This document shows, piece by piece, positions 18,089 to 27,736 of a stretch of 64,000 nt of DNA. Source of the stretch: Acidobacteriota bacterium (GTDB taxonomy: Bacteria > Acidobacteriota > Blastocatellia > Chloracidobacteriales > JADJPF01); NCBI GenBank assembly GCA_016213785.1, contig JACQZQ010000056.1, positions 62,001 to 126,000 on the forward strand, read 5' to 3'. Made by a program: the position numbers and the translations under genes. Positions within the stretch are counted from its first letter, which is position 1. Each line of letters opens with the position of its first letter. Below the pieces are notes generated by a model. That model was not told the origin of the DNA. It searched no databases and saw only the letters and a list, made by a program, of their open reading frames with translations.

Positions 18089-19375
18089 TTAATCTTTCAT
18101 AGCCCCTAATTTTATTAGCAAAGCGCTTAGCTCTTTATCTTGACGAGCCTTAGCTATTTCTAGGGGAGTCTCTTTAAGATCTTCGCGAAAATAAAATTTA
18201 AGATTAATATCAGCACCATTTTTAACTAAAAAAGAAATGGTTTCAAAAACCCTAACTTTAAGTTGCTCGCGATGCTTTTTTTGGATTTCTTCATAATCTT
18301 TTTCATACCTTAAATGCTGAATTTCATAATCTAAAGGCCGAAAATAGGCATGTAGGGTATTTTTCAATACTTCATTGGCTACAGTTGCTTGATCTTCATC
18401 TAAGAAAAAACGATTTTCTACGCTAGAATAAGGGTAAGGGTATTTAGCCTTAGTGTTTAGCCCGTTTTCTACAAGTAATTTCATTAGCTCAAGATTTGGC
18501 GAAGCCATAGCCAAATATCTAGGATCTAAATTTACATCTGCTCCTGCATTAACAAGCATTTTAACTATTTTTATACGTTCTAAATTACGTTGGCTTGAAT
18601 TAGAAATAGCTCTACCTAAAGGGCTTTCTCCTCCATAACTATAATCTGTAGGAAAGCTAAAGTTAACTTTTCCATCTACTAAGAGTTGAAGGCTAGTTTC
18701 ATCGCCTGAATCACAAATTTCTATAACCGTTTTTTGAGGTATTAGTTTAGCTTCAGCGCCTAACTCTTTTAGTAATGGTACTAAATTGTGATTATTGTAA
18801 ATTAGAGCTTGTCCTAAAGCTATATTGTAGTCAAGCTTACTTTTATCAAAATTTTCTAAAACAAAGAGAAAGTTTTTTGTATTACCTGTATAACAAACCC
18901 AGTTAAGCGCTTCTTGGGCATCTAATTTATTAAAACTAGGAGTTTTATTTGATACATAAAGCAAATTTAATATAGGTATTTTATCTGTAGGTTTAATATT
19001 AGATGTTCTACTATTTTTGTCTAATTCAAAAACACCTGGCCTAAAAATAATTTGTGATGAAAATGAGTTTTCAGAGAAAGAGCTATCAACAATTTTCATA
19101 ACCCTGCCACTATAAATTAGGGTTAGGTCTATTTGATGAGAACCTAAAGATAGTGAGCCTCCATCAGAAAATTCATTGACTTCTACATGGTAAACCCCAT
19201 TACCTTTTAGAATGATAAAATCTTTAGGGTTTAATACATTTGTATTTTCATCTTTTATTTGAACCCTATTTCTTGGTAGTCCAGGCTGACTGTAAGCTGT
19301 ATTAGGTAAGAATAATATATAGTAACTAACTACTAAGAAAATAAAAATAATCAGTTTGTCCAAAGTAAGTTTCAT
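18089..19375 (-). CDS. secreted ankyrin-repeat protein
   Basis: A 428-residue protein with a signal peptide (residues ~1-30, ending in NTAYSQ). The first ~130 residues are beta-like (PRNRVQIKDENTNVLNPKDF...), and the rest is a degenerate ankyrin array with recognisable units such as KIVKMLVNAGADVNLDP, LELMKLLVENGLN and ISFLVKNGADINLK. Ankyrin repeats bind proteins; the target is unknown. AGAGGG precedes the ATG. The long intergenic region upstream carries several palindromes and faces the small gene at 19.7 kb. Confidence 0.82.
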   Translation of the reverse strand: MKLTLDKLIIFIFLVVSYYILFLPNTAYSQPGLPRNRVQIKDENTNVLNPKDFIILKGNGVYHVEVNEFSDGGSLSLGSHQIDLTLIYSGRVMKIVDSSFSENSFSSQIIFRPGVFELDKNSRTSNIKPTDKIPILNLLYVSNKTPSFNKLDAQEALNWVCYTGNTKNFLFVLENFDKSKLDYNIALGQALIYNNHNLVPLLKELGAEAKLIPQKTVIEICDSGDETSLQLLVDGKVNFSFPTDYSYGGESPLGRAISNSSQRNLERIKIVKMLVNAGADVNLDPRYLAMASPNLELMKLLVENGLNTKAKYPYPYSSVENRFFLDEDQATVANEVLKNTLHAYFRPLDYEIQHLRYEKDYEEIQKKHREQLKVRVFETISFLVKNGADINLKFYFREDLKETPLEIAKARQDKELSALLIKLGAMKD

Positions 19376-19730
19376 AAAAACCCTCTTTTTGCTAGTTTAG
19401 TTCTTATAGTATTAATTACTTTGTTAAAACAAAATCTGTTTAAAAAACTTTGATAAAAAACATTACAATTTTCCACCTTTTAACGCTAATTTATAGCATA
19501 TACGCTATTTAGCGTTAATCTACACTACGTAGTTTTTTAAACTCGGAAAAACTAACAGCAAAATGAAAAATTTTTATAGAAAAAACTTATTCTGTGTAGT
19601 AAGCTGTTGACAGTAGTAATCTCCTACTACTAAAAAGAACTAAATTTTGCTTATTTGTTTTTCTTTACCTATTTTCTAGTAATTCAAGAAGTAAATCTTA
19701 TAGCGAAATTGCTAGCGGACAGAGGATTTT
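19376..19730. other. divergent regulatory region with nested palindromes
   Basis: This 355-base gap between divergent genes shows TTAACGCTAA (19480-19489) and TTAGCGTTAA (19509-19518) as perfect complements, with a smaller ATAGC/GCTAT arm inside. Further on, TTGACA (19607-19612) is followed by AGTAGTA (19612-19618) and TACTACT (19625-19631), an inverted repeat in the expected promoter spacer, with an A/T-rich -10-like stretch at 19631-19636. This looks like a regulated promoter for the plus-strand gene, though the -10 box is poor. No coding frame is seen. Confidence 0.45.
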
Positions 19731-20012
19731 ATGTTTCATTTTGTTGAAAAGAATCTAAACAATCGAAAGCAAAAATCACAAAAGCATGTTTTGTTACTTG
19801 AAAATGCTTTAGCAAAAAAAGATTTTCAACAATTAAAAGCATTAAGTCAAGAGCTGTACCTTGAAAACAACAGTGGTTTTGCCTTAATTAGCGTTTTTGG
19901 AAAAATGATTGAGCGTACTGCTATAGACAAAGATGTTGTTGCTATGGAATCTTTGTTAACTTCTTTTAAGCTTTACCTTAAAAATACTGTAAACCCTTCT
20001 ATTAAAATCTAA
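19731..20012 (+). CDS. small HPt-like protein lacking the phospho-histidine
   Basis: A 93-residue, all-helical protein. The pattern ALAKKDFQQLKALSQEL, then FALISVFGKMIE and a final leucine-rich helix ME.LLTSFKLYL resembles a histidine phosphotransfer domain, but the HxxKG histidine position reads SQELYLEN, with no histidine. This is inference from the pattern of hydrophobic and acidic residues, not a firm match. AGAGGA lies upstream of the ATG. It is a single-gene unit behind a palindrome-rich region. If the fold is right, it could be a pseudo-HPt acting by binding rather than phosphotransfer. Confidence 0.55.
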   Translation: MFHFVEKNLNNRKQKSQKHVLLLENALAKKDFQQLKALSQELYLENNSGFALISVFGKMIERTAIDKDVVAMESLLTSFKLYLKNTVNPSIKI

Positions 20013-20044
20013 CCGGAATAAATATAAAATAAGCGATGTATTAG

Positions 20045-20067
20045 GCTATTTTGTTTATTAAAATAGC
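20045..20067. repeat. 8-bp inverted repeat, possible weak terminator
   Basis: GCTATTTT (20045-20052) and AAAATAGC (20060-20067) are perfect complements around a 7-base loop, just after the small HPt-like gene. There is no T-run on the plus strand. Confidence 0.4.
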
Positions 20068-20132
20068 ATGGCAAATAATATGGCTGTAATTTAAGCCTTA
20101 ACCCGCTAAAACAAATGCAGTTATCTTCTTTT

Positions 20133-20150
20133 TTAGACTGTTTAGTCTAA
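20133..20150. promoter_or_regulatory. palindrome upstream of TonB receptor
   Basis: TTAGACT (20133-20139) and AGTCTAA (20144-20150) form a 7-bp inverted repeat with a 4-base gap, about 75 bases before the receptor start. It is a candidate operator or leader hairpin. Confidence 0.4.
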
Positions 20151-20225
20151 TCTACGTTTTTACCCTTTTTATAATTATTACAAATTAGTTCAGAAACTAT
20201 ATTTAATTTAATGGGAGATCTCACA

Positions 20226-23200
20226 ATGTGGCGAACTAAAAAACATTATGCTTTATTAGCTTTGCTGTTATATTTTTTTATTATAAACAACCCTCAGCCA
20301 ATTTTTGCTCAGAGTGGAGCAACTACAGCTAATGCTAGTGGTGTTGTTACGGATGAAGAAGGTAGAGTAATAGTTAGCGCTTCAGTAACAGCCGTAAACT
20401 TAGAGACCAATCAAACTAGAGAAATACAAACAAATGAAAAAGGTTTATTTTTGCTTAATGAATTACCTCCAGGTAATTATGAAATTTCTGCTTATGCTCA
20501 AGGTTTTAGTAAACGCTCAGGAAAATTTACTCTAACTTTAGGGACAAGTAGTTACTACAATTTTATTTTGGCAGTAGAAGCAGATCAAAGAGAAATAATA
20601 GAAATTATTGCAAGTGATATCATAGATGAAAATAAAACTGCAAGTAGTTCAAATAATGATCGTGGCAGAATAGACTCTCTTCCTATTAATCGTCGTAATT
20701 TTTTAGATTTTTCCCTCACTTCTCCTAGGGTTACTCCAGATCGTACTCCTCAACAAGGTGTAGCGGCTACTTCAGGGCTTTCATTTAATGGCTTACCTGC
20801 ACGCAATAACTCTATTACTATTGATGGTCTAGATAATAATGATGCTGCTCCAGGAGGGGTACGCTCAACATTTAGCCAAGAAGCTGTTCAGGAATTCCAA
20901 GTAGTTAGTGATAGCTATTCTGCTGAATTTGGTAAGGCTTTAGGTGGAGTAATTAATATTATTACTCGTGGGGGCAGTAATGAACTACGAGGTTCACTAT
21001 TTTTCCTTAATCGTAATGAATCTATAGCAGCTCGTAGTGCATTTTCTCTTATTAAGCCAGAGTTTAAACAATATCAATTTGGTGCAACTTTAGGAGGTGC
21101 GATCAAGAAAAATAAAGCCTTCTTTTTTACCTCTTTTGAACGCCTATCAGTAAAACAAAATAGTATAGTAGGCATTACTGATGACACAGTACGGTCAGTT
21201 AATAGCCAAGGATTTTCAATTCGCAATGGCCCTATAGGTTTTGGTGTTGGCACTTCAACATTCTTAGCACGAACAGATTTTCAACTAGCTCCTAATGATA
21301 GATTTTATATCCGTTATAATTATGGACACACTTTTAACGGGGCAGGTGAGCCTTTTGGAGATTTAATTGCTGGTTTACGCGTGGCAGATACCAACGCTGG
21401 CCGTCAATCCTTAGATGATAACTCTATTGCTTTTAATAATAGTTATATCAATACTAAACTGAATTTAGTCAATGAAACCCGCTTTCTCTATAGCCGTAGA
21501 AACCAAACAATCGTGCCTATAGATCCTAATGGCCCTCAAGTAAATATTGTTGCTCCAGAAGGATTAGTAGTTTTTGGTGCAGGGACATTGCTACCACAAC
21601 CACGAATACAAAACCTCTACCAAATAGTGAATATTACTAGTCTTAGTCGAGGCTCTCAACAAATTAAATTTGGCGTAGATTATGTTAGGGATGGTATTGC
21701 TTCTGGGTTTGTTCCTATATTTAGAGCTGGTTTTGCTTTTTTCCAACCACTGGATTTAGGTGCGCTTGGTGGCCCAACTTTTACTGGGTTACAAGCCTTT
21801 GATCCTTCCTTACGTACTCCTCAGCAAAAAGTGTTTTTAATGAATTTGTCCCAACAATTACCAAATTTAATTCCTGGTTTTCCTCGTTTAGATCTAGCCA
21901 ATTCAGGATTACCCGCCGCTTTTATCCAAGGTTTTACACGTACTTCTGGAGGAACCACAGATGTTACTAGAAATACTTTTTCTGCCTTCTTGCAAGATGA
22001 TATAAGAATAAACTCTAATTTATTAGTAAAATTAGGGGTACGTTATGATATTAGCCGTGTTGATGTATTAGGTAGTAATAATGGCAATGTTTCTCCACGT
22101 GTAGCATTTTCTTACCGCCCAGGGCTTTTACCTAAAATGCAAATTCATGGGGGCTATGGTTTGTTTTTTGCTCCTACTATTTATGGGCCAGCCCTTGTTG
22201 GTAATGAAGGCGAACAAGGAGCATTACAAATACTATCATTGCAATTTCCCTTATCAATTCCTCTATATAACTTGCCCAATAGACGTTTACCTATTGGGGA
22301 GACATTACCCGCAGGTGTTAATCTAATTCCACAACTTAGCTTGGGATTTGTTAATCAACCTAACCCACGTGCCAGTTACACACAACAAGCTAACTTAGGG
22401 GTAGATTACTTTATAGACAATAATACAATTTTTTCTCTAAGCTACGCTTTTGTTAGAGGACTAAGAATTCTATCACAGCGTAATATAAACCCTATTGTTA
22501 GACCAATTGTTGGCGACCCTACAGGAAGTGCACTGACTGGAAGAATTGATACTACTCGAGGAGATGTTTTGGAATTTACTAATGCTTATGATAGTTATTA
22601 CAATTCCTTTACAGTGTCCATAAATCGTAGACTAAGCAAAAGGTTTGGTTTTTTAAGTAGCTATACTTTTGCTAAATCAATAGATAATTTCATTGATATA
22701 CGTAATGAACTACAACAGTCCGTTGATCCAACCAACCCAAGAGGAGAACGTGGTCTATCTTTACAAGATGTACGTAGCCGCTTTGTTTTTTCTGGTGTTT
22801 GGGACTTAACCTATACAAAAAACCCCTTCTTAAGGGATTTTCAATTATCTAGCATAGTTAATTTAGAAGCAGGTCGCCCTTACAATTTATTAGCTGGGGT
22901 AGATCTAAACTTAAACGGTGATAACCCTCCAGGTGATCGTCCTTTAGTAGGAGGTACTAGTATTGCTCGTAATAGTGGTCTAACACCAGGATTTGCTAAT
23001 GTTGATCTAAGACTATCACGCACTATCGCTTTTAAGGAGAAATATCGTTTACAGTTACAAATAGAAGCCTTTAACTTGTTTAACCGCACTAATATTAGTG
23101 ACGTTAATCCAATTTTCTCACCTGATGCCAATGGGAATTTTAATTTACCTGCCAAAGATGGAAACCGATTTATTGCTACTCGTGATCGTTTTCGAGCTTC

Positions 23201-23246
23201 TTTTGCACCTCGTCAGTTTCAAGTGGGAGTTAAGTTCTACTTTTAA
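20226..23246 (+). CDS. TonB-dependent receptor with N-terminal carboxypeptidase-like domain
   Basis: A 1006-residue outer-membrane protein. A signal peptide (residues ~1-30, ending IFAQ) is followed by a carboxypeptidase regulatory-like beta-sandwich (~35-120, ASGVVTDEEGRVI... LPPGNYEISAYAQGF), a plug domain (~150-260, ITIDGLDNNDAAPGG; QEFQVVSDSYSAEFG; GGVINIITRGGSN) and a long barrel ending in the aromatic residues KFYF. This OAR-like architecture is expanded in Acidobacteriota and related phyla. The ligand is unknown. ATG 20226 was preferred because GGGAG (20213-20217) precedes it; ATG 20211 overlaps that site. Confidence 0.92.
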   Translation: MWRTKKHYALLALLLYFFIINNPQPIFAQSGATTANASGVVTDEEGRVIVSASVTAVNLETNQTREIQTNEKGLFLLNELPPGNYEISAYAQGFSKRSGKFTLTLGTSSYYNFILAVEADQREIIEIIASDIIDENKTASSSNNDRGRIDSLPINRRNFLDFSLTSPRVTPDRTPQQGVAATSGLSFNGLPARNNSITIDGLDNNDAAPGGVRSTFSQEAVQEFQVVSDSYSAEFGKALGGVINIITRGGSNELRGSLFFLNRNESIAARSAFSLIKPEFKQYQFGATLGGAIKKNKAFFFTSFERLSVKQNSIVGITDDTVRSVNSQGFSIRNGPIGFGVGTSTFLARTDFQLAPNDRFYIRYNYGHTFNGAGEPFGDLIAGLRVADTNAGRQSLDDNSIAFNNSYINTKLNLVNETRFLYSRRNQTIVPIDPNGPQVNIVAPEGLVVFGAGTLLPQPRIQNLYQIVNITSLSRGSQQIKFGVDYVRDGIASGFVPIFRAGFAFFQPLDLGALGGPTFTGLQAFDPSLRTPQQKVFLMNLSQQLPNLIPGFPRLDLANSGLPAAFIQGFTRTSGGTTDVTRNTFSAFLQDDIRINSNLLVKLGVRYDISRVDVLGSNNGNVSPRVAFSYRPGLLPKMQIHGGYGLFFAPTIYGPALVGNEGEQGALQILSLQFPLSIPLYNLPNRRLPIGETLPAGVNLIPQLSLGFVNQPNPRASYTQQANLGVDYFIDNNTIFSLSYAFVRGLRILSQRNINPIVRPIVGDPTGSALTGRIDTTRGDVLEFTNAYDSYYNSFTVSINRRLSKRFGFLSSYTFAKSIDNFIDIRNELQQSVDPTNPRGERGLSLQDVRSRFVFSGVWDLTYTKNPFLRDFQLSSIVNLEAGRPYNLLAGVDLNLNGDNPPGDRPLVGGTSIARNSGLTPGFANVDLRLSRTIAFKEKYRLQLQIEAFNLFNRTNISDVNPIFSPDANGNFNLPAKDGNRFIATRDRFRASFAPRQFQVGVKFYF

Positions 23247-23343
23247 GTATCTTAAATATAGATAGAAACATAGTAGCGGAATGTAATAAGTCTAAACCTT
23301 TAATAATGTTTATCTTATTTCCTTCCGCTATAAAAATTTTAAG

Positions 23344-23363
23344 CCCTAGGATAAATCCTAGGG
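23344..23363 (+). terminator. terminator after TonB receptor
   Basis: CCCTAGGA (23344-23351) and TCCTAGGG (23356-23363) pair around TAAA, followed by TTATTATTA. Confidence 0.65.
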
Positions 23364-23464
23364 TTATTATTAATACTATAAAGTTTAAGTATTATCTGCC
23401 CCAAAAAACTCAAATTCTGTCAACAATTTTAAGTTTAAGAGAAAGGATTAGTTAGTAATAAGTT

Positions 23465-24079
23465 ATGAATCAAGTTGTTGCTAGTAAAGAGCTTTCAGGA
23501 TTAGTAAAAGGCAGTGTTTTACTTAGTTTGCTAAAATATATATTCAAAGAATTAGATCAAGTGCAAAAAGAAAAGTTTATTTCACAAATAGATTTAGAAT
23601 ACAAAGACAAAATTATTGCAAACCGAATTCTTCCAACAGATAAAGTACCTGTATCAATGTTAAACAGATTAACTTTTATAGCTTCTTCTGCAAAAGGAGA
23701 CTCTGTAAAAAATTTTGCAAGAAATATAGGTAGATTTAGTGCAGAAGAAGGAATGAAAAGCACTTATGGAATCTATTCAAGAATACGTACACCTAATGCT
23801 CAATTATTAAAAGCTACGGTTATATGGTCTAACTTGTATGATAAAGGAAAAATGGAAACAGTTAGAATAGATAAGGAAAAAGCTATTGTAAAACTAGTAG
23901 ATATGCCTACAGAAGCGATTATGTGTGAGAGAATATATGGTTGGTTAGAAAGAACAAACCAATTATCAGGGCTGCAAGATGTTAGAGTTGCTCATACAAA
24001 ATGTTATTCCTTTGGACACCCCTATTGTGAATGGGAAATCAACTGGAAAAAACAGTTAAACAAAATAAGTAATGGCTAG
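23465..24079 (+). CDS. V4R/heme-NO-binding-like sensor domain protein
   Basis: A 204-residue soluble protein. The C-terminal part (AIMCERIYGWLERTNQL, then HTKCYSFGHPYCEWEINW) resembles V4R or small-ligand-binding domains, which end in a GxPYCEW-type strand with conserved cysteines. The N-terminal ~60 residues form helices that could be a dimer or signalling element. No output domain is present. It is convergent with the histidine kinase gene 130 bases away, so a functional link is possible but unproven. The call rests on a short pattern. Confidence 0.5.
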   Translation: MNQVVASKELSGLVKGSVLLSLLKYIFKELDQVQKEKFISQIDLEYKDKIIANRILPTDKVPVSMLNRLTFIASSAKGDSVKNFARNIGRFSAEEGMKSTYGIYSRIRTPNAQLLKATVIWSNLYDKGKMETVRIDKEKAIVKLVDMPTEAIMCERIYGWLERTNQLSGLQDVRVAHTKCYSFGHPYCEWEINWKKQLNKISNG

Positions 24080-24210
24080 CGAAAATAAACCTAAAGCTGA
24101 TAAGAATCGCGTTAAGCTGTGTTCTACTCTTAATCAAAATATTGTTGCTCTAATGTGAGAGATTGCACAGATAAAATATTTAAGATCCCTTACCATTTGA
24201 TAGAAGATTT

Positions 24211-24963
24211 TTAACTACTAGGTAGAGCTATTATAAATTCTGTTTCCTCATCGCTTGAGGTGAAAGTTAGTTGGGCTGAATGTGCTAGGACTAGCTCTCT
24301 AACAATTGTTAAACCCATTCCTAATTGGCCTTTGGTTGAAAATAATGGCTCAAACATTCGCCTTGCTACTTCATCCTCTATTTTTGGGCCAGTATTACTT
24401 ATTTTTATTAATATTTGATTTGTATCTGATAAAGATGTGCTAAGTGTAACTTTAGGGCTAGATGTAGATGTAGTTGTAGTTGTAGATTTAGATAATGAAC
24501 TGTCTATTGCATTATCTAGTAACATAAGTATTGCCTGAGCAAGTTGATTAGGGTTTCCTATAGAAGTTAAAGCGTTGCTACTTAGGTTAAGAACAATAGG
24601 CAACTTAAAGGGTTTAGGTAAATATTCAGCTACTCGGGCTGTTTCCTGGCAAATATCATTAATATCAAGAATTACATCTGTACGGCCTTCTTTAGTAAAA
24701 AGCTGCATATCACGCATTTTATTTGCTAGTCGTTTAGTAGCTTGATTAACTGTTTCTATTCGTTTTTTTAGTTTTGGATCATTTGTTACAACAGGATTAA
24801 TTAAAAGTAACTCAATATTGCCATTAATTGATGTCAAAGGGTTATTTAGATCATGTATTAAATTACCCATCATTGAACCAGTTAACCACAATCTTTGATT
24901 TTTACTAATAACACTTTGTAACTTCTCTATTTCTAATTGTAATTTTTCTATTTCTGAGGGCAT
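24211..24963 (-). CDS. soluble sensor histidine kinase
   Basis: A 250-residue kinase with an N-terminal coiled coil (IEKLQLEIEKLQ), an H-box with the phospho-acceptor His in GNLIHDLNNPLTSI, and a HATPase domain: N-box LMLLDNAIDS, a G1-like SNTGPKI, F-box FEPLFSTK and G2 GMGLTIVREL. There is no membrane or sensor domain, so input probably comes from a partner, perhaps the protein encoded 50 bases upstream. AAAGGAAA precedes the ATG. No response regulator is adjacent. Confidence 0.88.
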   Translation of the reverse strand: MPSEIEKLQLEIEKLQSVISKNQRLWLTGSMMGNLIHDLNNPLTSINGNIELLLINPVVTNDPKLKKRIETVNQATKRLANKMRDMQLFTKEGRTDVILDINDICQETARVAEYLPKPFKLPIVLNLSSNALTSIGNPNQLAQAILMLLDNAIDSSLSKSTTTTTSTSSPKVTLSTSLSDTNQILIKISNTGPKIEDEVARRMFEPLFSTKGQLGMGLTIVRELVLAHSAQLTFTSSDEETEFIIALPSS

Positions 24964-25013
24964 TTATTTTCCTTTAGATATAGCAGTTAGTTATACTTAA
25001 GATTGCTTTTAGG

Positions 25014-26495
25014 TTAAATTTTAATTTTCCAACAAGTGTCTAATAGCTTATGTCTTGTGGCTGAAAGATCACAAGCTTTTTCTATACGGCCTAACTCACG
25101 CATTCGATTAGTTAATTTTTCTAGCTCATCTGCGGTTTGATGCGCTTGCATAATAAAATAATTTATTGTCATTAATTGAGTATCTAACATATTTGGCGTA
25201 GTTGATGATTGTGCAGAACGATAAGCTACGTAAGATTCATTTATTTCTGCAATAATTGCAGCAGAACGCCCTAAGAGATCAATACTAAGACGTGTATCAG
25301 GATCTCCAGTTTCATTATTTTGCATTAATGCTTCTTTTTCCCAATTAGAAAGAATTAGACGTGAACTCTCTAGGTCTATAACCTGCACAGATGCATTAGG
25401 TCTTTCAGGTAAAGATCTAATAACATCTCTTAGGGTGTTACACCTCTCCATTACTTTAGTTGCTAGTCGTTGCTCATTTAATAGATCTCGGTCAATGATA
25501 TTTCCAGAAGAGTGTTGAGGGTCAAGACCATAAAAGGCTATGGTCTTATCTAGTGTGTCACGAATTTTCACAAATGTACGTAAGCGTTCAGCATTACCGC
25601 TATATTCTGATTGCATCATTTGATCGGTTTTATTGCTAAACTCCATAGCACTTTCTGCTGTAATTTCCCCGCCTTGTTCTGTTTGTACTAGATCCATACC
25701 TGTATTAACCAGTATTTGGCTAAATTGTCGAATTTTTTCATTTTCTGCTTTATAAAGCTGGGAGAATTTTTGTCTAAGTACTGTATTTACTTGGACACAT
25801 TTAGCTAAAACATTTGCATTATAAAAATGAGCACCAAAAGAACTTTTTAATTGGCGGCCTTTATTAATATAATCACCTGAAATTAAAGAATCAAAATCAT
25901 TAACTCCCATTAATTCACGAATAAAAGCGTCACATTGCTCTAGATTTGCAGCTAGGTTAGGGTGGTCATATCTTAAATAATCAGGTAAAAGCTTTAAGAT
26001 TTCTTCTTTTAGGCTTTGTTCTGAAGCTACACGTAATCTAGGTAGTCCATCAGTTTCTATACAGAAAGATTGAGTAAGTAAATAATCTATTTTACCTTGA
26101 TCAATTTCAAGCCTTTCATTTTTATTAAGTAAAAATTGGGCTATTAGTAAAATATGCTCAACAGCTAATTCTTTATTTTGTTCAGAATAACTTCTAAGTA
26201 AAAAAGGTGTTAGTTTACGATCAATAAGCTCAAACCATTGCCAAGCGCTATTTATGGCATAGTCTATTTCATCAAGTAGACTAATGGCTTGATTTGTTGG
26301 AGTTGGTTGCTCCATCATTTTTCTAATTATATTAAGTTTTCCATATACTTGGTTTAGGTCTGTTGGGGGATTACTTTCTTCAGGACTTAATTCTATTCCC
26401 ATAGAGAAATAATGTTTACTTAAAGCATAGATTATCTTAAAACGTCTTGCATAATCATTATAACGTTTTACTAAAGTTTGAGGATTTGTTTCCAT
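25014..26495 (-). CDS. large helical protein of unknown function next to histidine kinase
   Basis: A 493-residue protein with no signal peptide or membrane segment. It is almost entirely helical and rich in Gln, Glu, Arg and Leu, with a Met-Gln-Ser-rich region around residue 295. I recognise no domain. The helix-rich profile and lack of a catalytic motif suggest a scaffold, sensor or coiled-coil protein. It is transcribed just before the soluble histidine kinase (50-base gap), so the two probably form an operon and may interact. The Shine-Dalgarno is weak. Confidence 0.7.
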   Translation of the reverse strand: METNPQTLVKRYNDYARRFKIIYALSKHYFSMGIELSPEESNPPTDLNQVYGKLNIIRKMMEQPTPTNQAISLLDEIDYAINSAWQWFELIDRKLTPFLLRSYSEQNKELAVEHILLIAQFLLNKNERLEIDQGKIDYLLTQSFCIETDGLPRLRVASEQSLKEEILKLLPDYLRYDHPNLAANLEQCDAFIRELMGVNDFDSLISGDYINKGRQLKSSFGAHFYNANVLAKCVQVNTVLRQKFSQLYKAENEKIRQFSQILVNTGMDLVQTEQGGEITAESAMEFSNKTDQMMQSEYSGNAERLRTFVKIRDTLDKTIAFYGLDPQHSSGNIIDRDLLNEQRLATKVMERCNTLRDVIRSLPERPNASVQVIDLESSRLILSNWEKEALMQNNETGDPDTRLSIDLLGRSAAIIAEINESYVAYRSAQSSTTPNMLDTQLMTINYFIMQAHQTADELEKLTNRMRELGRIEKACDLSATRHKLLDTCWKIKI

Positions 26496-26527
26496 AATTG
26501 TTATTTATCAGAAAATATTAGATTTAT

Positions 26528-26554
26528 AGATTATTTAGATTATTTAGATTATTT
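26528..26554. repeat. AGATTATTT x3 tandem repeat
   Basis: Three exact copies of the 9-mer AGATTATTT lie between the orphan gene and mltG. It is a simple repeat. A similar 9-mer pattern, AGAAAATTT, appears twice near 44,568. Confidence 0.7.
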
Positions 26555-26672
26555 ACTTTTTATTATGGTGACGATTATAAAAGGATTTGCTTACTATTGC
26601 AGCAAATTTTTCTTCTTATCATCTAATAGTATTTAAGTAATACATTAATATTCTTAGCATAATATATTGATA

Positions 26673-27710
26673 TTATTGATTTTGTTGTTGTTTTTTATTT
26701 CGTCGATAAGCTGCTACTGCTGCAAGGTGCTCTGATTCTGTACGGGAAAAGTTATGGCGGCCATCTCTACCAGTAGCAACAAAATATAAATAATCAACTT
26801 CTGTTGGGGAAAGAGCAGCATCTATGGATTTAAGTCCTGGTGAGGCGATCGGGCCAGCAGGTAGCCCAGTAATATAGTAAGTGTTATAGAGAGACTCTCT
26901 TTTTCGATGGATAGGGTTATTTACTTGGTTATCCCAAACATTTTCAAGTTTAGCTGCATAAATAAAAGTAGGATCACAATCTAAGCGCATCTCTTTTTTT
27001 AGTCGATTATAAAAAACAGCAGCGACTAAACCCCTCTCTTCATCGGCCTTTGCTTCCTTTTCAACAAGAGAAGCCATAGTTATTAGTTCATGAAGGGTTA
27101 AATTCTTTTCTTGAAGCTTTTTTTGTCTTTCTGGAGTAAGAACTTGGCGAAAGCGCTTTACCATAGCGGCAATAATTTGAGGGGCTTTTTGTTGACGAGT
27201 ATAAGTATAAGTATCTGGAAATAAATAGCCTTCTAGACTTCTTGCTTTAGGGTCAAGGTCTCTGATTAAGGAAGTATCATTAATTGCTTTTTCAATAGCT
27301 TCTTGGCTATCTATTTCTGCTGCTACAAGTGCTTGGACTACATCATATTTATCATAGCCCTCAGGAATAGTTATTTGTTGGGTAACTACTAAACCTTGGC
27401 GTAATTTAGCCACTACTTCTAAAGGTGTAATAGGTGATGAAAAAATATATTCACCTGCTTGTAATTTACCTTCTTCAGATTTTAAGCTTAAGTAGACTAG
27501 TATAGGCCAAGGATTAGAAATAATATCTTTTTCAACTAATCTATCAATTATAGCGCGTTTTCCCATTCCAGATTCTATGGTGATTAAATCACTCTCTTTA
27601 TTATGTTTATAAGGTTTATGGAGTTGTTGATAACCCCAAAAGAAAACACATAACCCTATAATTGCTAAAATAATTAGTAATAGTCCTAGTATTTTAATTA
27701 GTTGTTTCAT
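26673..27710 (-). CDS. mltG: endolytic murein transglycosylase MltG
   Basis: A 345-residue inner-membrane protein with one N-terminal membrane helix (residues ~5-28), a LysM-like subdomain and the YceG catalytic domain. The catalytic glutamate lies in ASLVEKEAKADEERGLVAAV. Other family segments are GYLFPDTYTY, FYNRLKKEMRLDCDPT, GLPAGPIASPG and YLYFVATGRDGRHNFS. It cleaves nascent glycan strands in peptidoglycan. It follows ruvX by 26 bases in the same operon, as in many bacteria. Confidence 0.93.
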   Translation of the reverse strand: MKQLIKILGLLLIILAIIGLCVFFWGYQQLHKPYKHNKESDLITIESGMGKRAIIDRLVEKDIISNPWPILVYLSLKSEEGKLQAGEYIFSSPITPLEVVAKLRQGLVVTQQITIPEGYDKYDVVQALVAAEIDSQEAIEKAINDTSLIRDLDPKARSLEGYLFPDTYTYTRQQKAPQIIAAMVKRFRQVLTPERQKKLQEKNLTLHELITMASLVEKEAKADEERGLVAAVFYNRLKKEMRLDCDPTFIYAAKLENVWDNQVNNPIHRKRESLYNTYYITGLPAGPIASPGLKSIDAALSPTEVDYLYFVATGRDGRHNFSRTESEHLAAVAAYRRNKKQQQNQ

Positions 27711-27736
27711 TCTTTTATATGTTTCTAAAATAGCTC

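Noticed and set aside
19520-19532. CTACACTACGTAG as another copy of the activator palindrome
   Set aside because: The gap between CTAC and GTAG is five bases instead of six, there is no partner 30 bp away and no sigma-54 promoter nearby.
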